A stretch of DNA of 64,000 nt, from the NCBI GenBank assembly GCA_902789175.1, contig CADANF010000005.1, positions 55,226 to 119,225 on the forward strand. The letters are read 5' to 3'. Source of the DNA: an uncultured Lachnospiraceae bacterium. Lineage in GTDB: Bacteria; Bacillota; Clostridia; Lachnospirales; Lachnospiraceae. Below the pieces are notes generated by a model that was given only the letters and a program-made list of their open reading frames with translations, was not told where the DNA came from and did no database searches. Of this stretch, positions 1-8,857 are shown piece by piece (position 1 is the first letter of the stretch; each line of letters opens with the position of its first letter). Made by a program: the position numbers and the translations under genes.

Positions 1-1
1 A

Positions 2-649
2 AGTGATGATGGAAAGACAGTACTTATCAACTCACCTGAATGGGTAGAGGTTTGGGATTCATTTGGAAAATGGATCAATACTGATAAGACTATGGCTATA
101 CATTCTGGTGGTGAAGGCTGGGAATACTGGTACAGCACAATGGATGACGCTGTAAATGGTGTTGCCGGTGGATACACAGGTTCATCAGGTGATCAGGCTG
201 ATCTTGATTTTACAGTTGTTGCAGCTATGGAACAGCCAGCATGGAAGGAAGGTGGAGTTGCTACTCCTACAGCAGAATCAAAGAACCTTGTATCAGTTAA
301 TGCTTCTTCTGATGAAGAAAAGGCTGGTGCATATGATTTCATGAAGTTCTTTACAAATCCTGAAAATCAGGCTAACTGGTCAATCAATACAGGTTATGTT
401 CCTGTTCGTTCATCAGCAAAGGATACAGAAAGCTATAAGGCATACTCAAGTGAACATCCAGAAATCTTAGTTCCACTTGCACAGGCACAGCATGCTTCAG
501 TTGCACCAATCGATCCAACAGGTGGAGCAATCTATGATGCACTTAAGACAGCTGCAGATAAGGTAGAAATTGAAGGTGTACCTGCCAGGGAAGCTCTTGA
601 CGAAGCTTGCAAAACAGCTCAGGCGGCACTTGATAAATTTAATAAATAA
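2..649 (+). CDS. Extracellular sugar-binding protein of an ABC importer (3' part only)
   Basis: The gene enters the window from the left and its 5' end, including any signal peptide, is missing. The reading frame is open from base 2 to a TAA at 647-649, giving about 215 residues. The visible part looks like the C-terminal lobe of a family 1 (UgpB/MalE-type) solute-binding protein: an aromatic-rich ligand region (GGEGWEYWY), then a helix ending in FMKFFTNPENQANWSINTGYVPVR, the 'DFxxFLtspe...GylPvr' signature typical of these proteins. Such proteins capture sugars or oligosaccharides outside the membrane for import. Which sugar is bound cannot be told, and permease genes do not follow; they may lie upstream of the window. 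The next gene is convergent. Confidence 0.85.
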   Translation, partial: SDDGKTVLINSPEWVEVWDSFGKWINTDKTMAIHSGGEGWEYWYSTMDDAVNGVAGGYTGSSGDQADLDFTVVAAMEQPAWKEGGVATPTAESKNLVSVNASSDEEKAGAYDFMKFFTNPENQANWSINTGYVPVRSSAKDTESYKAYSSEHPEILVPLAQAQHASVAPIDPTGGAIYDALKTAADKVEIEGVPAREALDEACKTAQAALDKFNK

Positions 650-664
650 GTTTAATATTTGCGA

Positions 665-1255
665 TCAGCTTTTTGGATTCTGGATATAGGCATCTATTCT
701 TCCCATAATCTTACCAAGATTTTCAATATCCGTTACCAGGTTGCCTGTTTCTAAGGAGTGGTTCGAGTCCTTTGTGATGAAAAGTGGGAGATTTAAGTTT
801 TCGCAGTTTTTCACTAAAACAGGGGTGTTTATCCAAGGGTCACTAGTGCCATGAAATACGATTCCTGAGGAAGGTCGCATATAATTAAAACTTTGTTCAA
901 CGGGAGTGAGATATATAAATCTTATCTCTTTGGTAGTGAAGGAACAAAGTATTTTAGAAGCATAGGCTGCTGCTACGGCGGTGCCTATGCTTTTTCCGAT
1001 TATAAGGATATCTTTATTATTAAAGTCTATTGAAGAAAGACGTGTTTTTGCCTGCTCAAACGCAATATTAAAGCAAAGCTCCATCTTTTCTTTGTTTCCT
1101 TTTACGTTAGATGGAAAACCGGAATAATTTATCTCGATTATCTGATAACCATATGAAACGGCTATTTTTTTCGGATAATATAGTAAAGGTTTGTCACAGT
1201 TATAACCCAGACCGGGAAAAATAAGAGCGATTTTTTGGGAATTATTTATTGTCAT
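665..1255 (-). CDS. Small alpha/beta-hydrolase-like protein
   Basis: A 196-residue protein with features of a single-domain alpha/beta hydrolase: an N-terminal strand ending IFPGLGYN (oxyanion-hole region), a nucleophile elbow GKSIG (G-x-S-x-G), an acid in HGTSDPW and a histidine in NHSLE near the C-terminus, so the Ser-Asp-His triad is complete. There is no signal peptide, so it is probably cytosolic. The substrate is unknown; carboxylesterase or acyl-hydrolase activity is only a family-level guess. It ends 15 bases from the convergent sugar-binding gene, and its start lies back to back with azlC across a 244-bp gap containing a dyad. Confidence 0.7.
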   Translation of the reverse strand: MTINNSQKIALIFPGLGYNCDKPLLYYPKKIAVSYGYQIIEINYSGFPSNVKGNKEKMELCFNIAFEQAKTRLSSIDFNNKDILIIGKSIGTAVAAAYASKILCSFTTKEIRFIYLTPVEQSFNYMRPSSGIVFHGTSDPWINTPVLVKNCENLNLPLFITKDSNHSLETGNLVTDIENLGKIMGRIDAYIQNPKS

Positions 1256-1293
1256 GATTTGTTTAACAGATTCCTTTCAATAAAATAGATGTT

Positions 1294-1328
1294 GGTGTAA
1301 ATTTTACAATCAAAATTCATGTTACACC
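1294..1328. promoter_or_regulatory. Dyad in the divergent hydrolase/azlC intergenic region
   Basis: GGTGTAA at 1294-1300 is the exact reverse complement of TTACACC at 1322-1328, with 21 bases between. The dyad lies between two divergent genes, where a shared regulator could bind. No regulator gene is adjacent, so the role is inferred from symmetry and position only. Confidence 0.35.
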
Positions 1329-1499
1329 TAAATTTTATGCCTTTCAACTGATGGTATAGTAGCATTGTACTTTTATTAATACAATTTAACGAAATGTACG
1401 TTATTTTGTACAATTAATTTTGTCTGTCGTGTTGCGAATCTTAATTCAAATGAGTAAACTAGAATAGTTGGTTGAAGTTTTAAGCATTAGGAGTAAAAC

Positions 1500-2228
1500 A
1501 TGAAAGGTTATATACGAGGACTTAAGGCCGGGGTTCCTATTGCACTTGGATATCTTTCGGTCTCTTTTACATTTGGTATAAAAGCCGTGTCCTTAGGTTT
1601 TACATGGTGGCAAGCTGTCATTATCTCAATGATGGTAGTCACATCAGCCGGACAGTTTGCTGGCGTTCAGATGATGATGACGCCGGGATTATACTTCGAT
1701 ATGCTGATTTCACAGATAACGATCAATGTTCGTTATTCATTTATGTCAGTATCCATATCTCAGAAAGTTGAAGAGAAATTTAAAGGGGCCTATAGATGGA
1801 TCCTTGGGTTCTTTATGACAGATGAGATATTTGCTGTTGCAGCAGCTGAAGATAAAGTAACGAGAAGCTTCTTCGCAGGACTTTCAACTCTGCCATGGGT
1901 TGGATGGAGTGTGGGAACATTATTTGGCGGACTTCTTGGAGAAGTTCTTCCCAAGGCTGTAATGAACGCACTGGGACTTGCTATTTATGGAATGTTTGTA
2001 GCAATCGTAGTGCCAGAGGTAAAGAAGGTAAAGAAGGTAGCACTCCCGGTTTTTATCGCCGCAGCCTTAAGTATAATGTTTAAATATGTTCCGGTATTCA
2101 AAGAAATATCAGCAGGCATGGTGATCACTATCAGTGCACTGATCAGTGCCGTGGTTGCTGCTATTATTTTTCCGGTAAAAGAAGTTGATGAAGAGTCTTT
2201 AGATGAGACAAAAAAGGAGGATGAGTAA
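1500..2228 (+). CDS. azlC: AzlC-family branched-chain amino acid exporter, large subunit
   Basis: A 242-residue polytopic membrane protein of the AzlC family. With AzlD it forms a small exporter for branched-chain amino acids and analogues. The N-terminus has the family pattern (GLKAGVPIALGYLSVSFTFGI, with the conserved G-x-P-x-x-x-G-Y), followed by a Gln/Gly-rich segment (SAGQFAGVQMM) and NVRYSFMS, which resembles the family NlRh/NvRy motif. Length is normal. The C-terminus is charged (EVDEESLDETKKEDE). The stop overlaps the azlD ATG by one base (TAATG), indicating translational coupling. Confidence in the family is high; the exact substrate is not shown. Confidence 0.88.
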   Translation: MKGYIRGLKAGVPIALGYLSVSFTFGIKAVSLGFTWWQAVIISMMVVTSAGQFAGVQMMMTPGLYFDMLISQITINVRYSFMSVSISQKVEEKFKGAYRWILGFFMTDEIFAVAAAEDKVTRSFFAGLSTLPWVGWSVGTLFGGLLGEVLPKAVMNALGLAIYGMFVAIVVPEVKKVKKVALPVFIAAALSIMFKYVPVFKEISAGMVITISALISAVVAAIIFPVKEVDEESLDETKKEDE

Positions 2229-2545
2229 TGGGTAATAAACAATTCATTATCTATCTTCTTATCATGTCAGGTTCGACCTATCTTATCAGGGCGCTGCCTT
2301 TTGCTCTGGTAAAAAAGAAGATCAAAAACAGATTTATTCAGTCGGTACTTTATTATATTCCATATGCAGTTCTTACTGCTATGACGATACCTGATATATT
2401 TACTGCCACAGGATCGATATATTCTGCAATAGCCGGATTTTTCACAGCCATAGTCCTCGCTCTGTTGGGACGTGGGCTTACAACTGTTGCAATACTTTCG
2501 TGCATAGTTGTATATCTGACTGAGTTATTGATAAGGATCATTTAA
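2228..2545 (+). CDS. azlD: AzlD-family small subunit of amino acid exporter
   Basis: A 105-residue protein with about four hydrophobic helices, typical of AzlD. It starts with a strand/helix containing TYLIRALPFAL, the most conserved AzlD feature, followed by YYIPYAVLTAMTIPDIF. It begins inside the azlC stop codon and is expected to be made with AzlC as a membrane complex. Ribosome binding is helped by AAAAAGGAGG near the azlC end. Confidence 0.88.
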   Translation: MGNKQFIIYLLIMSGSTYLIRALPFALVKKKIKNRFIQSVLYYIPYAVLTAMTIPDIFTATGSIYSAIAGFFTAIVLALLGRGLTTVAILSCIVVYLTELLIRII

Positions 2546-2741
2546 TTCATATTTGGAACAAAAAAAATAAAAAACGATTCTTTATAAAATAATGGTGTGA
2601 AAAACCACAGAAAAATCATATTTTCTGCTTAATACTTCATTCAAATAGTGCTATCATTAAAAATGTGATTTTATGGGATTAAACTATATCACATAGTGTT
2701 TGGGGTACGCATATACATAACTGTAAGAAGGAGAAAGGAAA

Positions 2742-3728
2742 ATGTTTGGTTTCGGACAATTAATCGAAAAACTTAAGAAAGATCCGAAGAAGATCGTATT
2801 AACAGAAGGTACAGATTCAAGAATTCTTGAAGCAGCATCAAGATTGCTGGCAAGTAATTTCCTTGAACCAGTTCTTATTGGAAACGAGGCAGAGGTTTAC
2901 GAGGCTGCAGAAAACTGTGGCTTTAATATAAGGGGAGCAAAGATCATTGATCCTTTAAACTTTCCACAGATAGAGGAAATGATCGATCTCTATTGTGAGC
3001 TTAGAAAGAAAAAAGGTGTTACAAGAGAAGAGGCTAGAGAAGTACTCAAAGCAAATAATTATTTTGGTACTATGCTTGTTAAGATGGGATATGCAGATGC
3101 ACTTCTTGGAGGAGCAACATATTCTACAGCTGATACAGTAAGACCTGCACTTCAGCTTATTAAGACAAGACCTGGAAATACAATTGTTTCATCTTGTTTT
3201 ATCCTGGTAAGGCCGGGAGCTACAGGTGAGAACGAAGTTCTAGCTATGGGCGATTGTGGTCTGAATATTGATCCATCAGAAGATGAATTGGTTGAGATCG
3301 CTGAAGAGACGATCAAGTGTGCCAAGGCATTTGGCGTTGATCCAAAGGTAGCTTTCCTTAGCTATTCAACAAATGGATCTGGAAAGGGCCCAACAGTTGA
3401 TAAGATGAGAAATGCTGCAAAGCGTACAGCAGCTATTCATCCGGATATTCCAATTGATGGTGAGATGCAGTTCGATGCAGCAGTTTCACCTAAGGTTGCA
3501 GCAAAGAAATATCCTGACTCAAATGTAGCAGGACATGCAAATACATTTATTTTCCCTGATATCAATGCAGGTAACATTGGTTACAAAATTGCACAGAGAA
3601 TGGGAAATTTCGAAGCGTTCGGACCGATACTTCTTGGTCTTAATGCACCAGTTAATGATCTTTCAAGAGGATGTACAGCATCTGAAGTATATTCTATGGC
3701 GATCATTACAGCAGCTCTTTCAAACTAA
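2742..3728 (+). CDS. pta: Phosphate acetyltransferase
   Basis: A 328-residue protein matching the short, catalytic-domain-only Pta of Firmicutes. It interconverts acetyl-CoA plus phosphate and acetyl-phosphate plus CoA, giving ATP and acetate with acetate kinase. Recognisable segments are KIVLTEGTDSRILEAA at the N-terminus, a central LGGATYSTADTVRPALQLI, SSCFILV, and the C-terminal NVAGHANTFIFPDINAGNIGYK with QRMGNFEAFGPILLGL. A strong AGGAG precedes the ATG. Unlike many Firmicutes, no ackA follows: a hairpin closes the gene and the Pel operon begins about 50 bases later. A candidate TTAATA-N17-TATCAT promoter lies near 2630-2660. Confidence 0.93.
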   Translation: MFGFGQLIEKLKKDPKKIVLTEGTDSRILEAASRLLASNFLEPVLIGNEAEVYEAAENCGFNIRGAKIIDPLNFPQIEEMIDLYCELRKKKGVTREEAREVLKANNYFGTMLVKMGYADALLGGATYSTADTVRPALQLIKTRPGNTIVSSCFILVRPGATGENEVLAMGDCGLNIDPSEDELVEIAEETIKCAKAFGVDPKVAFLSYSTNGSGKGPTVDKMRNAAKRTAAIHPDIPIDGEMQFDAAVSPKVAAKKYPDSNVAGHANTFIFPDINAGNIGYKIAQRMGNFEAFGPILLGLNAPVNDLSRGCTASEVYSMAIITAALSN

Positions 3729-3741
3729 AAAAAAAGAGAAT

Positions 3742-3777
3742 AACTACCCTCCTTGGCTATAAGGAGGGTAGTTTTAT
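3742..3777 (+). terminator. Terminator hairpin after pta
   Basis: A perfect 13-bp inverted repeat (AACTACCCTCCTT at 3742-3754 and its complement at 3761-3773) with a 6-base loop, followed by a weak T run (GTTTTAT). Because the T tract is poor, readthrough into the Pel operon is possible. Confidence 0.8.
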
Positions 3778-3826
3778 ATAAGTAGTAAGTTGGTTTTAGT
3801 CCTAGATGGGAGAGGGACGAAAAATT

Positions 3827-5992
3827 ATGAATATACTATTTACTGGAAACATTACAAGGTTATCGGCACAGTTTTTTGAGACGGTGGCGGGGTTAGATAA
3901 CAAAGAAAATCTTTTGATTCTTTATAATGAAGAATCCGATGAGCGTGAAAAACAGGATAAAAAAATAAAAGAAAATTTAGACAGGATAAGAGGCCTGTCT
4001 TTTGTTCGTGTATTTGATTCCGGAAAAGGCAAAAGTTTAGAGACTTTATTTAAATCCTATTCCTTTGGAATGATAGTTTATTTTTCTAAGGCTTTGGATG
4101 GAGCAAAGCGTTTCTATGATGAACTTGAGGATCTTGAGGAAAATCTTCATCTGGCAAAAAAATATAATGTTCCTCTTTTTACTCAGGTGGTGACAAATGA
4201 TATTTACCGTGAGGTAAAAGATGCTGATATAAGATTCAGAAACAGAAGAATGCTTCTTATGACTGGAGAAAGGATGGGGTATATCAGCGCGTCCACGGAT
4301 GATATAAAGGTAGTGACTCTAAGGGTCCCAAGACTATATTCTGATAAAGAAAATGACTGGGAATTCAGTTCCTGGGTGGATGAAGCTATATTAAATAAAA
4401 AAATTGTATTTTCAGGTGGAAGACTTGAAGATACAGATTTTTTAAATGATCAGGATTTAGGGGAGCTTATCGAGCGTATTGCAGATCTTCCGCCTAAAGC
4501 TGATTATACTGAGATGGATCTTTCTGGTGGAAATGTATGTAATCTTGAGATCATATATGAAAATATCCAGAAAGTGCAGCCGGATGTGAATGTATTTTAT
4601 AAAAATGACATCGTGATACAGCCTATTATAAAAAGTTCAGAAGTGGCAAGAACAGAATATGGCTGGTATCCAAAACATAATCTATGGAAAGAATTACCGG
4701 TCATATATGAAAAACGGTATGAAGATATAAAGAAAAATAATATTAAAAAAGAAAAAAAAGAAAAACTTCGTAAATTTGGCGAAGCGACCCGTGTGGGTTT
4801 TGAGATCCTTTCCCTTGCTTTTATAGCGGAATGGCTCAATCGACGGGTTAGTGGAAATGCAGTTCTGGGATTTATTGATTTCAGAATGGTTGCTGTTACT
4901 ATCATCGGGTCCATGAATGGACTTATGCCTGGTCTTTTATCGGCTTCTCTTGCTAGCATTGGTTATCTCATAATGAGCCATAAGACCTTATCTTGGCAGA
5001 TCCTTTTACTTAACGTAATGAACTGGCTTCCTTTTGTGTCCTATTTCCTTCTTGGTGCTGTATCTGGTTATGGAAAAGATAAGCATGAAGATGAAAAGAG
5101 AGAGGCAAAACAGGAAAGAAGAGTATTAGAGAAAAAATATGAATTCCTAAATAAGACATATGAAGATGTTTTAAAAAGTGCTGAACAGTATAATAGTCAG
5201 ATCATAGGCTATACGGACAGCTACGGAAAGATCTATGGAGCTATTCAAAGATTAGATTCAATGAAGCCTGAAGAGGTTTATTTTGAAGGAATTCAGGTGT
5301 TAGAAAAATTATTGGAGAATAATTCCATCGCAATTTATAACGTGTATGAAGGTAATATATTTGCGAGACTGGTAGTATGTTCAAAACAGGAAAATGGTAA
5401 TCTGAGTAAATCATTTGATTTAAGGGCATTTCCTCAGATGACTGAAAAAATCCTTAAGGGAGAGTCATTTATCAATAGTAAATGTCTCCCGGATTATCCG
5501 GCTTACTGCTGTCCTATTATGGAAGGTGACACACTTCGTGCCATGGTCCAGATAATCCATGCAAAAGACAGTCAGATGAATAATGAATTCCATAATAAAT
5601 TATTTATAATTTCAAGACTTATCTCAGCTTCTATTGCAAGAGCTGTTTCAGAACAGGAAAGAGAAGATAGATTTATAGAAGGAACTCATGTGCTGAGTAA
5701 AGATAAGTTTTGTGAAACACTAGAAATCTATAAGCAGATGAGTTTAAAGAATTTTATGGACTATACCTTGATCAGGCTTATTCCTGTAAGGCCTGAAGTG
5801 GATATACATGATCCAGGTAATATAAAGGCAGTTGAGTCGGGACTTCAAGGTGTTATAAGAAATAATGATATTTTAGGAATTGGCTCTGATGATGCTATCT
5901 GGCTGCTTTTACTTCAGACAGGAAAAGCTGGAGCGAACGTTGTTAAGGAAAGACTTGCGGAAAGAAAATTTGTGTTTGAGGATGTAAAATGA
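3827..5992 (+). CDS. pelD: SDR-PelD fusion: c-di-GMP receptor of Pel exopolysaccharide synthesis
   Basis: 721 residues from the ATG at 3827, preferred over the ATG at 3806 because GGGAGAGGGA sits just upstream of it. Residues 1-260 look like a Rossmann/SDR (epimerase-like) domain, but the nucleotide-binding glycines are degenerate (TGNITRL). Residues about 322-417 hold several membrane helices, about 418-455 a charged coiled coil, about 455-600 a GAF-like domain and 610-721 a GGDEF-like domain. In the last, RNND at 678-681 is an intact RxxD inhibitory site, five residues before SDDAI (687-691), which replaces GGDEF. This is the known PelD arrangement: a catalytically dead GGDEF that binds cyclic di-GMP to switch on Pel synthesis. 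It heads the operon and overlaps the pelE start by four bases (ATGA). Confidence 0.85.
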   Translation: MNILFTGNITRLSAQFFETVAGLDNKENLLILYNEESDEREKQDKKIKENLDRIRGLSFVRVFDSGKGKSLETLFKSYSFGMIVYFSKALDGAKRFYDELEDLEENLHLAKKYNVPLFTQVVTNDIYREVKDADIRFRNRRMLLMTGERMGYISASTDDIKVVTLRVPRLYSDKENDWEFSSWVDEAILNKKIVFSGGRLEDTDFLNDQDLGELIERIADLPPKADYTEMDLSGGNVCNLEIIYENIQKVQPDVNVFYKNDIVIQPIIKSSEVARTEYGWYPKHNLWKELPVIYEKRYEDIKKNNIKKEKKEKLRKFGEATRVGFEILSLAFIAEWLNRRVSGNAVLGFIDFRMVAVTIIGSMNGLMPGLLSASLASIGYLIMSHKTLSWQILLLNVMNWLPFVSYFLLGAVSGYGKDKHEDEKREAKQERRVLEKKYEFLNKTYEDVLKSAEQYNSQIIGYTDSYGKIYGAIQRLDSMKPEEVYFEGIQVLEKLLENNSIAIYNVYEGNIFARLVVCSKQENGNLSKSFDLRAFPQMTEKILKGESFINSKCLPDYPAYCCPIMEGDTLRAMVQIIHAKDSQMNNEFHNKLFIISRLISASIARAVSEQEREDRFIEGTHVLSKDKFCETLEIYKQMSLKNFMDYTLIRLIPVRPEVDIHDPGNIKAVESGLQGVIRNNDILGIGSDDAIWLLLLQTGKAGANVVKERLAERKFVFEDVK

Positions 5993-7002
5993 TCTTTTTC
6001 ATTTGGGGTCACATGTTGATATGTATACTTGTGGCGGTTCTGCTAAAACTTGATATTGTAAAAACCAGGGAACATCTTATGCCTTTTGTAATTCTTGTGC
6101 CTTATGTGGGAGCGATGGTCTTATTTATAGAACAGTGGCTTCAGAAAAAAAAGATCTATTCTACCAGGGAAACGGGTTATGAGAAGTTAGAAGTTGATGA
6201 TCTAAGGTTTAAAAAGATCATATTGCCTGTAAGTGGCGAAAATACTGATGTTATACCTTTGGAAGAAGCTATGGAAATGAATGGCTCAGGCACCAGAAGA
6301 AGCCTTATCATGGATATATTAAAAGGAAATCCGGAGGAATATGTTTCTGTCCTTGAAAGTGCCAGTCTTTCCAGTGATACAGAATTATCTCATTATGCCA
6401 CTACTTCTATGATCGCGATCCAGACTGGTTATGAAGCAAAATTAGGGGAACTTGAAGCGAGAATGAAGGAGATAAGAGGACTTGATGAGATAGATCCCGC
6501 AAAAGAAGTAGATATTGATGAGTTTGAAAAAACTGTCAGAGAAAAAGAAAACACAGTTGAATTAGTTACTAAAAAAGTAAATATGCCTAGCAAGGGCTAT
6601 ATCAAGCTGTTGGATGAATATATAACGATAATCGATAAATATATGGGAAGTGGTCTTATCTCCGGTGCTGTATATGAGATATACCAGGAGAAATTTGATG
6701 ATTCCCTGGTGGAAATGCTGGGATATGTGAAAGACAATAAGAAGTACTGGCTTATGTTTGTTACCAACAGGATAGAAACAGGAAGACTTAAAAATATGGA
6801 TAAGCTGCTGGAACTTATCAGATGCAGCTGGCCTGAGGATGAGAAGTGTTATATGGCATATATGGCTTATGCTCATAAGACTTCCAATGATGAACTGGCG
6901 TTAGAGGTAATAGAAACTGTTAAGGAAAAAGATATCTATCTCTCTAAGGCGGGAAAGGCCTGGTATAAATTCTGGAAGGGTGAATATGAAAATCCATTTT
7001 AA
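5989..7002 (+). CDS. pelE: PelE-like membrane-anchored scaffold protein
   Basis: A 337-residue protein with two hydrophobic helices in the first 45 residues (IWGHMLICILVAVLLKL and LMPFVILVPYVGAMVLFI) and a long soluble helical remainder reminiscent of the TPR-like domain of PelE. In Pel systems PelE joins PelD, PelF and PelG in an inner-membrane synthase complex. The assignment rests mainly on position between pelD and the pelA-like gene; sequence similarity alone would be weak. It overlaps pelD by four bases and its 3' end overlaps the next start. Confidence 0.72.
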   Translation: MIFFIWGHMLICILVAVLLKLDIVKTREHLMPFVILVPYVGAMVLFIEQWLQKKKIYSTRETGYEKLEVDDLRFKKIILPVSGENTDVIPLEEAMEMNGSGTRRSLIMDILKGNPEEYVSVLESASLSSDTELSHYATTSMIAIQTGYEAKLGELEARMKEIRGLDEIDPAKEVDIDEFEKTVREKENTVELVTKKVNMPSKGYIKLLDEYITIIDKYMGSGLISGAVYEIYQEKFDDSLVEMLGYVKDNKKYWLMFVTNRIETGRLKNMDKLLELIRCSWPEDEKCYMAYMAYAHKTSNDELALEVIETVKEKDIYLSKAGKAWYKFWKGEYENPF

Positions 7003-8845
7003 GAAAGATAAAGAAGAAAATAATACAGGATGGAACAGGGTAGCGGTTCCTGTAGTGGCTATATTTATATTTACATTTCTCGTGATCCTTCAAAGAAGAG
7101 GAGTTGTTCTTGATGATAACAGAGGAGAAGTAAATGGAGATTATTCCTTTACCGAAGATGTAAAAACTACAGCAGAATGTCTGCTTATTGTTGATAAAGA
7201 AGATGTAAATACCTTAGAGATAACTCCAGAGATGGAGATAGTCCTTAAGCAGATGAAGATTCCTTATGACAAGAAGGATGTAACCGAGGTGGATTGGGAT
7301 ACAGACCTTTATAATTACAGGAATGTTGTAATATCTTTTAGTGATTGGGATAAGATGGAAGGCGGGGCAGAAACCTTGTCCAGATGGATCCTCACAGGAG
7401 GACATCTTATGTGTGATACCACACCTTATGTGGGAACGGTATTTAAAGCACTTTTTCCAAGACTTGGCATAGAGAGCTGCGCGGGTTATACAAAGATCAA
7501 AGGGATAACGCTTCTTGATGAGAGGATGATAGGTTCATATGTTAAAAAGAATTTTAAATTCTCTCTTGATGGAGAAGAGGATGGACTTGATATCTCTTTA
7601 GGGATCCAGCTTTCAAAAGACTGTGACAGAGTTGTGGCTTCAGAGGATGGAAGCGTGCCTCTTTTATGGGGATATAAATCTGGCAGTGGTAAGACAGTTA
7701 TCATGAATTATACAATGACAGATAAATTCCAGAGAGGTTTTTACTGCCTTGCTTACAGTATGTTAGATGATGTATGCATTTACCCGGTGATCAATGCCTC
7801 TTCTTATTATATCGATGATTTTCCGTCACCGGTACCTAGTGGTGATTCCACTTATATCATGAGGGATTATGGGGTTGATATTGCTACATTTTATGCCAAT
7901 TACTGGCTGCCACAGGTGATCAAATGGGAAAAAGAGTATGGTATTGTTCATACCGGTTTTATCATTGAGGATTATAACGATAATGTAAATGCACCATTTA
8001 AGAGAAATTATGCTACAGCCCGTTTCTTGATGTTTGGAAATATGCTTCTTAACAATGGTGGAGAATTAGGACTTCATGGATATAACCATCAGCCTTTATG
8101 TATAAAAGGTATAGATGATGACATGCAGTTCGGCACATATAAATTATGGCCTGATTCAAAGAGCATTGTTGAAGCTATTACGGAATTAAAGGATTTTTCA
8201 GGTCAGTTATTCCCAAATGAAACTTTTAGAGTTTATGTACCTCCTTCAAATATCATATCTGAAGAAGGTAAGAAAGCTCTCCTTAATGCGGATAAGGATA
8301 TTACCATTATTTCAAGTATTTATCTTCCGGATGCAGATGTTAACAGTTGTACCCAGGAATTTGGGATAGATGAAGAAAATAATGTTATAGAGACTCCTAG
8401 AATTGTGTCAGGTTGTGATATGGATGAATATATGTATTATACAGCATTTTCAGAACTGAATTTTCATTATGTTCAGTCCCATTTCCTTCATCCGGATGAT
8501 GTTTTAGACCCGGACCGAGGTGCTGAGGCAGGCTGGGCTAAAAATGTAGAGTGGTTCAATGAATATCTGGATTTCTTAAAAGTATCTGTTCCTGATATAA
8601 GGCAGTGTACAGGGTCTGAGATGGGAGATGCTACGCTTAAATATACAAAGCTTTCAGTTGAAAGAATCTATAAAAATGACTGTCTGGAGGTAAATCTGGG
8701 AGGATATGCTGGAGATGCATCATTTTTACTGAGGCTTACAGATAAGGAAATTGTAAATGTTGCCGGAGGAACTGCATATAAGCAGGCGGAAGGTTGCTAT
8801 CTTATAAATGCAACAAGTGACCATTTAAAGATCGAATTTAAGTAG
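6986..8845 (+). CDS. pelA: PelA-like membrane-anchored polysaccharide deacetylase (DUF2194 type)
   Basis: 619 residues from the ATG at 6986, chosen because GGAAGGG immediately precedes it; a GTG at 6980 lies inside that site. One membrane segment near residues 18-36 (VAVPVVAIFIFTFLVIL) anchors a large outside domain. A catenated (beta/alpha) region carries YYIDDFPSP and, at about residue 364, HGYNH, the H-x-x-x-H metal pair of carbohydrate esterase 4-like deacetylases. In Pel systems this step partly deacetylates the GalNAc-rich polymer during export. Unlike Pseudomonas PelA there is no obvious separate glycoside hydrolase domain at the N-terminus, in line with described Gram-positive pelA-DA genes. 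The gene overlaps pelE by 17 bases. Confidence 0.78.
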   Translation: MKIHFKKDKEENNTGWNRVAVPVVAIFIFTFLVILQRRGVVLDDNRGEVNGDYSFTEDVKTTAECLLIVDKEDVNTLEITPEMEIVLKQMKIPYDKKDVTEVDWDTDLYNYRNVVISFSDWDKMEGGAETLSRWILTGGHLMCDTTPYVGTVFKALFPRLGIESCAGYTKIKGITLLDERMIGSYVKKNFKFSLDGEEDGLDISLGIQLSKDCDRVVASEDGSVPLLWGYKSGSGKTVIMNYTMTDKFQRGFYCLAYSMLDDVCIYPVINASSYYIDDFPSPVPSGDSTYIMRDYGVDIATFYANYWLPQVIKWEKEYGIVHTGFIIEDYNDNVNAPFKRNYATARFLMFGNMLLNNGGELGLHGYNHQPLCIKGIDDDMQFGTYKLWPDSKSIVEAITELKDFSGQLFPNETFRVYVPPSNIISEEGKKALLNADKDITIISSIYLPDADVNSCTQEFGIDEENNVIETPRIVSGCDMDEYMYYTAFSELNFHYVQSHFLHPDDVLDPDRGAEAGWAKNVEWFNEYLDFLKVSVPDIRQCTGSEMGDATLKYTKLSVERIYKNDCLEVNLGGYAGDASFLLRLTDKEIVNVAGGTAYKQAEGCYLINATSDHLKIEFK

Positions 8846-8857
8846 GAGATGAATCAT

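Noticed and set aside
4597-4959. 120-residue minus-strand ORF inside pelD
   Set aside because: It is antisense to conserved PelD membrane and linker sequence and shows no domain or ribosome site.
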